The position numbers and the translations under genes were made by a program. A model generated the notes under the pieces. That model had not been told where the DNA came from, did no database searches, and saw only the letters and a program-made list of their open reading frames with translations. Source: an uncultured Mycoplasmatota bacterium (GTDB lineage Bacteria; Bacillota_I; Bacilli_A; RF39; UBA660). Taken from it: DNA of 7,104 nt. Numbering within the stretch: the stretch's first letter is position 1; every line of letters begins with the position of its first letter. The DNA lies in the NCBI GenBank assembly GCA_900554615.1, contig USIB01000064.1, positions 1 to 7,104 of the forward strand, given 5' to 3'. Positions 1 through 5,272 of the stretch are shown one piece after another.

Positions 1-1241
1 CTACTTGTGATAGTACATTAAATCAAAATAAATATTCTAATAAAACATTTAATGCTTCAATTAAAATAGAAGCAAGTACTAAGACTAAGAAAGAATTAGT
101 TAGAACTAAAGCAGTAATTGGGGATATTTATGAAGATAATTTAGTAAATATGAAAGATTGGATATTATTAAAAAATTATCTTAATGGTACTGATAATTTG
201 GGAGAACAAGCATTATTAAATGCTGATATAAATGCAGATGGAAATATAAATGAAGTTGATTATTTATTGCTTAAAAGATTTCTTGCAGAATCACATTATC
301 AAAATACCTTACCAAATGAGCCAATTACAGATTATGTATTTTATGGTGATATAAATGAAGATGGAGTTGTTAATTCAAAAGATATTACAAGATTAAGACA
401 ATATTTAAATAATGTTTATGATATTTCGGAACAACAAATAAAAAATGCAGATATAAATGGGGATGGAAAAATAAATGCTGTAGATGTAACTTTGTTGAAA
501 AAGTATATTATAAGCCCTAGTGAATACAATAATTGTTTACCTGATTCTCCAATAACTAATTATATTCTATATGGTGATATAAATGAAGATGGAGAGATAA
601 CTGGAGAAGATTCGACATTATTATCTAATTATTTAAATAATAATACTAAGATAAGCGACCAAGCGTTAAAAAATAGTGATGTAAATGGTGATGGCAAAGT
701 AAATATAATAGATTTAGGTTTATTACAAATGTATATAGAGACTCCGGATAACTATACCAATACATTACCAGAAAAACGGATAACTAATTATACTATACAG
801 TATGGAGATGTAAATGAAGATGGAGATTTAAATGCAGCAGATACAATTGCATTGTTAAACCATATAAATGGTAGTAATATTCGAATGGGGCAGACTTTAC
901 TAAATGCAGATGTAAATGGAGATGGAATTATTAATTCTATTGATGTGGCTTTGGTTTATAATTTATCGATGGGTTTAATAGATAGTTCAATAAATAAACC
1001 AATAACTGAATATACTTTATATGGAGATTTAAATAATGGTGGAATATTAGATAGTAATGATATTGATAAGTTAAGTAGATATTTAAATGGAAGTACAGGA
1101 TTAGATAATCAGGCAAGAAAGAATGCTGATGTAAATGGAGATGGTGTAATAAATAATACTGATTTAACATTATTACAAAATAAAATAAATAGTTCTGCTA
1201 GTAGTTCAATTACTGCAACGACTGAACCTATAACATCTTAA
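1..1241 (+). CDS. Multi-dockerin surface or secreted protein, 3' part (five type I dockerin modules)
   Basis: The reading frame is open from base 3, so the ATG at 150 is internal: it falls inside the first calcium loop and has no ribosome binding site. The visible 412 residues are a Thr/Lys/Ser-rich stretch of about 39 residues, then five dockerin modules of 73-77 residues, then a short Ser/Thr tail. Each module has two EF-hand-like loops of pattern D-x-N-x-D-G-x-I/V-N-x-x-D, each followed by a Leu-rich helix, for ten loops in all. Linkers carry a repeated LPxxPITxYxxY motif. Type I dockerins bind calcium and dock onto cohesins in cellulosomes or similar complexes; one per protein is usual. 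Two loops look impaired: the first has Tyr for the Asn at position 3 and Asn for the Gly at position 6, and the ninth has Gly for the Asp at position 5. No enzymatic domain or cohesin is visible; any would lie upstream. Codon use (ATA, TTA) differs from the central genes. The dockerin call is firm; the role is not known. Confidence 0.9.
   Translation, partial: TCDSTLNQNKYSNKTFNASIKIEASTKTKKELVRTKAVIGDIYEDNLVNMKDWILLKNYLNGTDNLGEQALLNADINADGNINEVDYLLLKRFLAESHYQNTLPNEPITDYVFYGDINEDGVVNSKDITRLRQYLNNVYDISEQQIKNADINGDGKINAVDVTLLKKYIISPSEYNNCLPDSPITNYILYGDINEDGEITGEDSTLLSNYLNNNTKISDQALKNSDVNGDGKVNIIDLGLLQMYIETPDNYTNTLPEKRITNYTIQYGDVNEDGDLNAADTIALLNHINGSNIRMGQTLLNADVNGDGIINSIDVALVYNLSMGLIDSSINKPITEYTLYGDLNNGGILDSNDIDKLSRYLNGSTGLDNQARKNADVNGDGVINNTDLTLLQNKINSSASSSITATTEPITS
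120..1196 (+). repeat. Five tandem dockerin-module repeats, period 219-231 bases
   Basis: Module starts (the GD before the first loop) fall at 120, 345, 573, 804 and 1023, giving spacings of 225, 228, 231 and 219 bases. DNA identity is still visible: a 25-base run at 342-366 recurs exactly at 570-594, and the second loops of modules 4 and 5 (about 903-945 and 1121-1165) are near-identical. This implies duplication of a whole two-loop module together with its linker, not of single EF-hand loops. Confidence 0.9.
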
Positions 1242-1248
1242 TAATTAT

Positions 1249-1275
1249 AAAGAGAGTACTAGTTACTTTCTTTTT
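1249..1275 (+). terminator. Intrinsic terminator of the dockerin gene
   Basis: A ten-pair stem AAAGAGAGTA / TACTTTCTTT (1249-1258 with 1264-1273, one G-U pair) encloses the loop CTAGT and runs into a T-rich tail. It begins eight bases after the dockerin stop codon. The stem is A/T-rich, in keeping with the local base composition. Confidence 0.7.
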
Positions 1276-1289
1276 ATTTGTATATCTCT

Positions 1290-1446
1290 AGGTTAGAAAG
1301 TCTACACCTTAAATATAATATCTTATGATAGTTCATATATAGACTATGATAATAGGCTATATATGACAAGATAAGACTATACTTAGGCTTATCTTGTATA
1401 TAATGAAATATTTATAAAAAGCAATGATAAGATATTGCTTTTTTTT
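1290..1446 (+). other. Structured intergenic region, candidate small RNA or leader RNA
   Basis: No ORF is supported here. Reading the plus strand as RNA gives consecutive hairpins. H1 pairs 1290-1297 with 1301-1309 (AGGTTAGA against TCTAcACCT, one bulged C). H2 pairs 1334-1342 with 1357-1365 (CATATATAG / CTATATATG). H3 pairs 1366-1375 with 1388-1397 (ACAAGATAAG / CTTATCTTGT, perfect) and can extend to 1360-1364 with 1398-1402. The terminator at 1416-1446 follows. H2 and the extended H3 share 1360-1365 and so compete. Bases 1317-1326 (AATATCTTAT) are exactly complementary to 1427-1436 in the terminator loop and 3' arm, an anti-terminator-like option. A TATAAT lies at 1314-1319 but has no clear -35. 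The region could be a small RNA, an attenuator for the next gene, or AT-rich spacer; I recognise no known family. Confidence 0.35.
1416..1446 (+). terminator. Second intrinsic terminator in the 1242-1484 gap
   Basis: A perfect ten-pair stem AAAAAGCAAT / ATTGCTTTTT (1416-1425 with 1434-1443) has an eight-base loop and a run of eight T from 1439. It lies 140 bases beyond the dockerin terminator. It therefore either backs that one up or ends or attenuates a separate transcript from the structured gap. Confidence 0.75.
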
Positions 1447-1463
1447 GTGTTTTTTGATATGAT
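1435..1463 (+). promoter_or_regulatory. Probable vegetative promoter for the 1485 gene, overlapping the terminator
   Basis: TTGCTT (1435-1440), a 17-base spacer and TATGAT (1458-1463) form a sigma-A-like promoter. The -35 lies in the 3' arm of the preceding terminator. The -10 ends seven bases before the GGTGAT ribosome binding site at 1471-1476, so the predicted transcript would have a very short leader. The -35 matches TTGACA only in TTG. Confidence 0.45.
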
Positions 1464-1484
1464 TATTCTAGGTGATAATAGATT

Positions 1485-2042
1485 ATGAATAGTAAAAGTA
1501 GAAATGATGTTTTTTATTTTATTGTATTAGTACTTACTGTTGTTACTATGCTTATTGGTATTACTTTTACTTATTTATCTTTAATGTCAGCGGAAGATGA
1601 TGATAGTACGAGAGTTAAAACTGGTACTCTTGCTATTAACTATGTAGATGGAGAAGATGTTAATAGTACTGGTCTTATTCCTAGAGGTGAGCCTAATCTT
1701 AATACTACTTTTGCTGTTTATAAAAAGAACTTTTCTGTTAGAAGTAGTGGTACTTTGGACCAAAACTTAGATATTTATATGTTTGTTACTTCTAATGAGT
1801 TTAAATCTGGTGATTTGATGTTTAGTATATATGATTCTTCTAATAACAGAATTGGTAGAGGAAGTATTCCTGCTAGTGGAAGAGTATTACTTACTTCTTC
1901 TAGTTATTTGAAGAGTAATACTACTAATAACTATACTGTTTTGATTTGGTTTCAAGATAATGGTACTAATCAAAATGCTGACGCTGAAAAGTCTTTTGTA
2001 GGTGGCTTTGATATAGTGGCTAATCAGATTATGCTTAAATAA
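1485..2042 (+). CDS. Membrane-anchored or secreted beta-rich protein, possibly TasA/camelysin-like
   Basis: The protein has 185 residues. After a short Lys/Arg-containing N-terminus, residues 9-33 form one hydrophobic segment (signal peptide or anchor) ending at TYLSLMSAEDDD. The rest (about 40-185) alternates Thr/Ser/Val/Ile as in a beta sandwich, including KTGTLAINYVDG (46-56) and, near the end, an IWFQDNGTNQN...KSFVGGFDI pattern (154-176). That C-terminal pattern resembles the small TasA/CalY (camelysin) class of matrix or fibre proteins exported through SipW-type signal peptidases. This is a resemblance from memory, not a proven homology. No LPxTG motif and no neighbouring sipW are seen. 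The start is set by GGTGAT eight bases upstream. The gene has its own predicted promoter and terminator, so it is probably monocistronic. It is clearly a gene; the family is uncertain. Confidence 0.75.
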   Translation: MNSKSRNDVFYFIVLVLTVVTMLIGITFTYLSLMSAEDDDSTRVKTGTLAINYVDGEDVNSTGLIPRGEPNLNTTFAVYKKNFSVRSSGTLDQNLDIYMFVTSNEFKSGDLMFSIYDSSNNRIGRGSIPASGRVLLTSSSYLKSNTTNNYTVLIWFQDNGTNQNADAEKSFVGGFDIVANQIMLK

Positions 2043-2060
2043 CTGCTTTGCAGTTTTTTT
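2041..2060 (+). terminator. Intrinsic terminator after the 1485 gene
   Basis: The stem AACTGC / GCAGTT (2041-2046 with 2050-2055) has a TTT loop and a T run to 2060. The stop codon TAA (2040-2042) overlaps the 5' arm. The stem is short but contains three G-C pairs. Confidence 0.7.
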
Positions 2061-2061
2061 C

Positions 2062-2090
2062 TTTACTTATATTTTAATTTGATATATAAT
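2062..2090 (+). promoter_or_regulatory. Probable promoter of holA
   Basis: TTTACT (2062-2067), a 17-base spacer and a perfect TATAAT (2085-2090) are seen directly after the preceding terminator. The -10 ends six bases before the AGGGTG ribosome binding site at 2097-2102, again predicting a minimal leader. Confidence 0.55.
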
Positions 2091-2109
2091 TTTTATAGGG
2101 TGTTTAATT

Positions 2110-3057
2110 ATGAAGAGTAATTTTTATTTGTATTATGGTGATGATATTTCACTTATTAATAATGAAATTGGTAAATTAAAAAATAAAATTGGTATTAGTG
2201 GTGATATTATATATTATGATATTGAGAATATATCAGATATAGTTGTAGAGAGTTCTACTATTGGTATGTTTAATCCATATAAGTTTATAGTTATTGATAC
2301 TAGTTCTTATTTTTCTTCAAAAAAGGATATGGATATGTCTTCACTTATCAATTATTTTGATAATTATAATGTTAATAGTTATTTAATTTTTACTTATGGT
2401 AGTTCTTCTATTGATAGTAGAAGAAAGTTGTTTAAATTAATTAGTGATAATGGTGTAGTAAAAAAACTTGAGGCTAATAGTGAATATTTAAATGATTTTA
2501 TAAGTAATTATATTAAAGATAATGGTTATTCTATGGATATGAATAGTATGAGTTATCTTCTTAGTAGATGTGATAATAATATTGATAATATTAGAAATGA
2601 ACTTGATAAACTTATGTTATATAAACTTAATGATAAGGTTATTACTAGAGATGATATATCTTTACTTACTATAGAAGATATTAATGATACAGTATTTGAA
2701 CTTGTTAGTTCTATTCTTAAGAATAATAATGAAAAGGCAATGAAACTTTATTATAACTTTATTAATAATGGTATGGATGTTAGTCAGATAATAGCGGTTA
2801 TTTCTAATCAGATTAGGTTATTATTTCAAGTTAAAAGACTTTATAATAGTGGTAAATCTAATGATGAGATTGCTAAGATACTTGAGTTTAAGAGTGTATA
2901 TAGGGTTAAGTATTTACTTAGTGATTGTTATTATTATAGTGAAGGTGATTTACTTAAATATTTATCTAAACTGGCGGATATTGATAAAGCTATTAAAACT
3001 GGTAATGGTGATGGAAAATTATTACTTGAACTTTTTATAGCAAAAAAAGATATGTAG
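2110..3057 (+). CDS. holA: DNA polymerase III delta subunit (clamp loader)
   Basis: HolA is the clamp-loader subunit that opens the beta sliding clamp so it can be loaded onto primed DNA. At 315 residues this copy is slightly short for the family (about 330-345). Landmarks are the N-terminal FYLYYGDD (5-12, family form YLLYG), a central stretch YKFIVID (57-63), the helical domain with NIDNIRNELDKLMLY (157-171), SNQIRLLFQVKRL (232-244), and the C-terminal LADIDKAIKTGNGDG (288-302), the most recognisable family signature (L..D..iKtG). It has its own promoter and an AGGGTG site seven bases before the ATG. In Bacillus, rpsT follows holA; here the convergent sspI does, with both stop codons inside one terminator hairpin. 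Confidence 0.93.
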   Translation: MKSNFYLYYGDDISLINNEIGKLKNKIGISGDIIYYDIENISDIVVESSTIGMFNPYKFIVIDTSSYFSSKKDMDMSSLINYFDNYNVNSYLIFTYGSSSIDSRRKLFKLISDNGVVKKLEANSEYLNDFISNYIKDNGYSMDMNSMSYLLSRCDNNIDNIRNELDKLMLYKLNDKVITRDDISLLTIEDINDTVFELVSSILKNNNEKAMKLYYNFINNGMDVSQIIAVISNQIRLLFQVKRLYNSGKSNDEIAKILEFKSVYRVKYLLSDCYYYSEGDLLKYLSKLADIDKAIKTGNGDGKLLLELFIAKKDM

Positions 3058-3077
3058 TTTGTTACATACCTTTTTTT
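3042..3077. terminator. Bidirectional terminator shared by holA and sspI
   Basis: A run of seven A (3042-3048), the arm GATATGTA (3049-3056), a six-base loop, the arm TACATACC (3063-3070) and seven T (3071-3077) give a hairpin that works from either side. The minus-strand RNA pairs fully with one G-U; the plus-strand RNA has one A-C mismatch, so termination may be better for sspI. The holA TAG (3055-3057) and the sspI TAA (complement of 3062-3064) both fall inside it. Confidence 0.8.
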
Positions 3078-3268
3078 ATGTTTTCTAATAGTATTTGTTT
3101 TTCTTCATCAGTACTATTATTCCAAGATAGTTCAAATAGTACTCCAAGTCCAATTAAAATATCTTCTTCTTTTGAGGATATAGAGTCTTGGATTGATTTT
3201 TTTATTTCTTCTATGTTATCATCTTTGAAGTTTGATATTATGTATTTTCTTACATCTATGTTATTCAT
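3062..3268 (-). CDS. sspI: Small acid-soluble spore protein, SspI family
   Basis: The 68-residue product matches the SspI family in length (Bacillus about 70) and layout: N-terminal NIDVRKYIISNF (3-14), a helical stretch KKSIQDSISSKEED (23-36), then LIGLGVLFELSWNNS (38-52), equivalent to the Bacillus GLGVLFEVIW block, and a Glu/Lys-rich end. In Bacillus, SspI is a minor spore protein made in the forespore. The start was placed at 3268, not at the in-frame ATG at 3280, because GGTGAT (complement of 3273-3278) sits four bases before it and the upstream ATG runs into that site. A sigma-G-like promoter lies just upstream, fitting forespore expression. It is convergent with holA and divergent from hemW. 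Its presence argues that the organism makes, or recently made, endospores. Confidence 0.85.
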   Translation of the reverse strand: MNNIDVRKYIISNFKDDNIEEIKKSIQDSISSKEEDILIGLGVLFELSWNNSTDEEKQILLENIKKGM

Positions 3269-3272
3269 ATTT

Positions 3273-3278
3273 ATCACC
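3273..3278 (-). promoter_or_regulatory. Ribosome binding site that fixes the sspI start
   Basis: GGTGAT on the minus strand, four bases before the ATG at 3268, pairs with the 3' end of 16S rRNA. The same sequence and spacing occur before hemW. Confidence 0.7.
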
Positions 3279-3283
3279 ATTAT

Positions 3284-3312
3284 TATAATGCTTATTTATT
3301 TTTATTTTATAC
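3284..3312 (-). promoter_or_regulatory. Sigma-G-like (forespore) promoter of sspI
   Basis: On the minus strand GTATA (complement of 3308-3312), a 17-base spacer and CATTATA (complement of 3284-3290) match the Bacillus sigma-G pattern, usually given as about GHATR, 17-18 bases, CATnnTA. No TTGACA-like -35 is present at the right distance from the overlapping TATAAT. The expected start of transcription falls at or beside the ribosome binding site. Confidence 0.6.
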
Positions 3313-3313
3313 A

Positions 3314-3342
3314 TTGAAAAACATTTGATAGTGTGGTATTAT
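3314..3342 (+). promoter_or_regulatory. Vegetative promoter of hemW
   Basis: TTGAAA (3314-3319), exactly 17 bases, and TATTAT (3337-3342) preceded by TG at the extended -10 position (3334-3335) make one of the best sigma-A promoters in the window. Its -10 covers the ATG at 3341, which therefore cannot be the translation start of this transcript. It lies back to back with the sspI promoter, the two -35 elements separated by one base. Confidence 0.7.
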
Positions 3343-3348
3343 GTTTTT

Positions 3349-3354
3349 GGTGAT
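3349..3354 (+). promoter_or_regulatory. Ribosome binding site that fixes the hemW start
   Basis: GGTGAT lies four bases before the ATG at 3359 and only six bases after the -10 box, near the predicted transcript start. The alternative in-frame ATGs at 3341 and 3353 are in the -10 or overlap this site. Confidence 0.7.
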
Positions 3355-3358
3355 GTTT

Positions 3359-4435
3359 ATGTCTATTTATATTCATATTCCTTTTTGTAGTAGTATTTGT
3401 ACTTATTGTGATTTTTGTAAAATAATTTATAATAGGAAATATATTGATGATTATCTTGATAACTTGGAAAAAGAAATTAGACTAAGATATAAAAAAGAGA
3501 ATGTTAAAAGCATTTATATTGGTGGAGGTACTCCTAGTTGCTTAGAGGATAATGAACTTATTAAACTATTTAATATTGTTAAATTATTTAATATTGATGA
3601 AAATATAGAGTTTACTATGGAATGTAATGTTGAATCTATTACTGAAGAGAAACTTAAGATTATGAGTAATCATGGGATTAATAGAATTAGTATTGGGGTA
3701 GAGTCTTTTAATGATGATATTATTAAGAAATTAGGTAGACATCATAATAAAAAAATGGTATTTGATAAGATTAATTTAGTTAAGAAGTATTTTAATAATA
3801 TTAATATTGATTTGATATATGCTGCTTATGATGATATTAATATTTTAAAAGATGATATTATGTCTTTTTTACAACTCAATATAGAGCATATTTCTACTTA
3901 TAGTTTGATACTAGAAGATAATACTATGCTTAAGATTAATGGTATGGAGAATATTAATGAAGATGTTGATTACGATATGTATAAATATATTGAAAGTACT
4001 TTAGAAAGTAATGGATATATTCATTATGAAATTAGTAATTATGCTAAAGATGGGTATATGTCTTTTCATAATCTTGTTTATTGGAATAATATGGAGTATT
4101 ATGGGTTTGGACTTTCTAGTGTTAGTTATATTGATAATAGAAGAATATTTAATACTAAGAATCTTTCTAAATATTTAAATGGTATATATTTGGATAGAAG
4201 TGAATATGAAGATAAAAATATTAGAATGGAAAATGAAGTTATGCTTGGTCTTAGAAGGACTAAGGGTATATGTTTAAAGGATTTTGAAGAGAAATATAAT
4301 ATTAAGTTTGATGATGTTTTTTCTATTTATGAATTAGTTAAAGATAAATATTTAATTATTGATAATGGATATATTAGAATTAATAAAGAATATATGTATA
4401 TTTCTAATGAAATTATTGTTAGAATGTTTAAATGA
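3359..4435 (+). CDS. hemW: HemW-type radical SAM protein (heme chaperone, HemN-like)
   Basis: This 358-residue radical SAM protein starts MSIYIHIPFC with the cluster motif CxxxCxxC at Cys10, Cys14 and Cys17. Two residues separate Cys17 from Cys20, so the CxxxCxxCxC of true coproporphyrinogen dehydrogenase (HemN) is absent, which favours HemW. Other family marks are GGGTPSCL (55-62), GINRISIGVESF (106-117), GRHH (126-129), IDLIYA (150-155), HISTYSLILED (177-187), SFHNLVYWNN (235-244) and MLGLRRTKG (295-303). HemW binds heme and passes it to respiratory enzymes; it was long annotated as an oxygen-independent coproporphyrinogen oxidase. Two positions differ from the usual sequence: GVQSF is GVESF, and the LPGQT stretch after DLIY is replaced by AAYDDIN. 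No other heme gene is in the window. No terminator follows it, so transcription may run on into mscS. Confidence 0.93.
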   Translation: MSIYIHIPFCSSICTYCDFCKIIYNRKYIDDYLDNLEKEIRLRYKKENVKSIYIGGGTPSCLEDNELIKLFNIVKLFNIDENIEFTMECNVESITEEKLKIMSNHGINRISIGVESFNDDIIKKLGRHHNKKMVFDKINLVKKYFNNINIDLIYAAYDDINILKDDIMSFLQLNIEHISTYSLILEDNTMLKINGMENINEDVDYDMYKYIESTLESNGYIHYEISNYAKDGYMSFHNLVYWNNMEYYGFGLSSVSYIDNRRIFNTKNLSKYLNGIYLDRSEYEDKNIRMENEVMLGLRRTKGICLKDFEEKYNIKFDDVFSIYELVKDKYLIIDNGYIRINKEYMYISNEIIVRMFK

Positions 4436-4444
4436 TGTTATAAT
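4416..4444 (+). promoter_or_regulatory. Probable promoter of mscS inside the end of hemW
   Basis: TTGTTA (4416-4421), 17 bases, and a perfect TATAAT (4439-4444) preceded by TG at 4436-4437 (extended -10). The -35 lies in the last hemW codons and the -10 lies just past its stop. The AGGAGATG ribosome binding site begins ten bases after the -10. Confidence 0.6.
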
Positions 4445-4467
4445 TATTAGTGTTAGGAGATGTATAG

Positions 4468-5268
4468 ATGGAAAAGTTTATTAAGGTTATTACTAGTAAT
4501 AAGTTTTATTTACCTTTTATATATATTGTTATAGGAGTTGTTCTTTATCTTGTTGTTAGTAATATTGTAGATAAGATTATGGAAAGACATAAGAGTGGTA
4601 GAGGAAGAGATAAAAGAAAGGATACTATTATTAATTTATCTAAAAATATTTTTAAATATTTAATACTTATATTAGTTGTTTTAGAGATTCTTAAATTATA
4701 TGGTGTTGATACTACTAGTATTATTGCTTCACTTGGTATTTTTGCAGCGGTTATTGGTCTTGCTTTTCAAGATATTTTGAAAGATTTACTAGCAGGGGTT
4801 TCTATTATTTTTGATAATAAGTTTGCTGTTGGGGATATGGTTTCTATTAATGATTTTACGGGAATTGTTATTCAATTTGGACTTAGGACTACTAAGATTA
4901 AGAGTTTTTCTGGAGAGGTTAAGTCTATTTCTAATTCTTCTTTTACTGAGGTTGTTAATTATAATTTAGCAGGATGTGATTTATATATTAAACTTAATGT
5001 TGCTTATAATACTAATATTGAGAAATTAGAAATGGTTTTAGAATCTATAAGGGATAAGGTCTTGGAGATAGAAGATGTTACTGATTATAAACTTTTAGGT
5101 GTTGATGAGTTAGGAGGTTCTTCAATTGTTTATTTAGTTGATGTTAGTTGCAGTGCAAGTGGTAGATTTTCCGCTAAAAGAAAGTTTCTTAGGTTAGTTA
5201 AGGATACTTTTGATAAAGAAAAAATAGAGATTCCTTATACTACAGTAGATGTTAATGTTAGGAAGTGA
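4468..5268 (+). CDS. mscS: Small-conductance mechanosensitive channel, MscS family
   Basis: MscS channels open under membrane tension and release solutes during osmotic downshock. The 266-residue protein has three predicted membrane segments (about 14-34, 60-80 and 84-114). The third is the pore helix, with the Gly/Ala-rich SIIASLGIFAAVIGLAFQD (84-102) followed by LLAGVSIIFDNKFAVGD (107-123). The beta domain carries TGIVIQFGLRTTKIKSFSGE (131-150) and SISNSSF (153-159), equivalent to the usual G.V..I.LR.T.i.t.dG and iPNS.f. A Lys/Arg-rich cytoplasmic loop lies at 40-52. Length and topology fit the short three-helix Bacillus-type members. It has a strong AGGAG site and its own promoter, and its stop codon lies within the ribosome binding site of the next gene, so the two are translated together. 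Confidence 0.95.
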   Translation: MEKFIKVITSNKFYLPFIYIVIGVVLYLVVSNIVDKIMERHKSGRGRDKRKDTIINLSKNIFKYLILILVVLEILKLYGVDTTSIIASLGIFAAVIGLAFQDILKDLLAGVSIIFDNKFAVGDMVSINDFTGIVIQFGLRTTKIKSFSGEVKSISNSSFTEVVNYNLAGCDLYIKLNVAYNTNIEKLEMVLESIRDKVLEIEDVTDYKLLGVDELGGSSIVYLVDVSCSASGRFSAKRKFLRLVKDTFDKEKIEIPYTTVDVNVRK

Positions 5269-5269
5269 T
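5260..5269 (+). promoter_or_regulatory. Ribosome binding site fixing the HD-gene start, containing the mscS stop
   Basis: AGGAAGTGAT matches the ideal AGGAGGTGAT at nine of ten bases and includes the mscS TGA (5266-5268). The ATG at 5273 follows four bases after that stop. The earlier in-frame ATGs at 5249 and 5255 lie within mscS and have no such site. Confidence 0.75.
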
Positions 5270-5272
5270 TTG

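Noticed and set aside
150..152. ATG at 150 as the start of the dockerin gene
   Set aside because: The frame is open upstream to base 3, the ATG lies inside the first calcium loop, and no ribosome binding site precedes it.
937..1170. Minus-strand ORF of 77 codons
   Set aside because: It is a shadow of the dockerin repeats: Tyr/Leu/His-rich antisense translation, no ribosome binding site, and repeats follow the plus-strand gene.
120..1196. CRISPR-like or satellite array
   Set aside because: The period of about 225 bases is in frame, encodes dockerin modules and diverges at synonymous positions; no short identical repeats with unique spacers.
1276..1415. Degenerate tRNA or known riboswitch in the gap
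   Set aside because: No T-loop, acceptor stem or recognisable riboswitch core; only AT-rich hairpins are seen, so it is listed as unassigned structure.
2849..3040. Small plus-strand ORF within holA (and similar ones at 5337-5612 and 5658-5885)
   Set aside because: Leu/Ile/Val-rich out-of-frame translations of T-rich coding sequence inside well-supported genes, without ribosome binding sites.
3078..3317. Plus-strand ORF of 79 codons opposite sspI
   Set aside because: Low-complexity Ser/Phe/Ile translation, no ribosome binding site, and it runs through the sspI promoter; the minus-strand product is a recognisable SspI.
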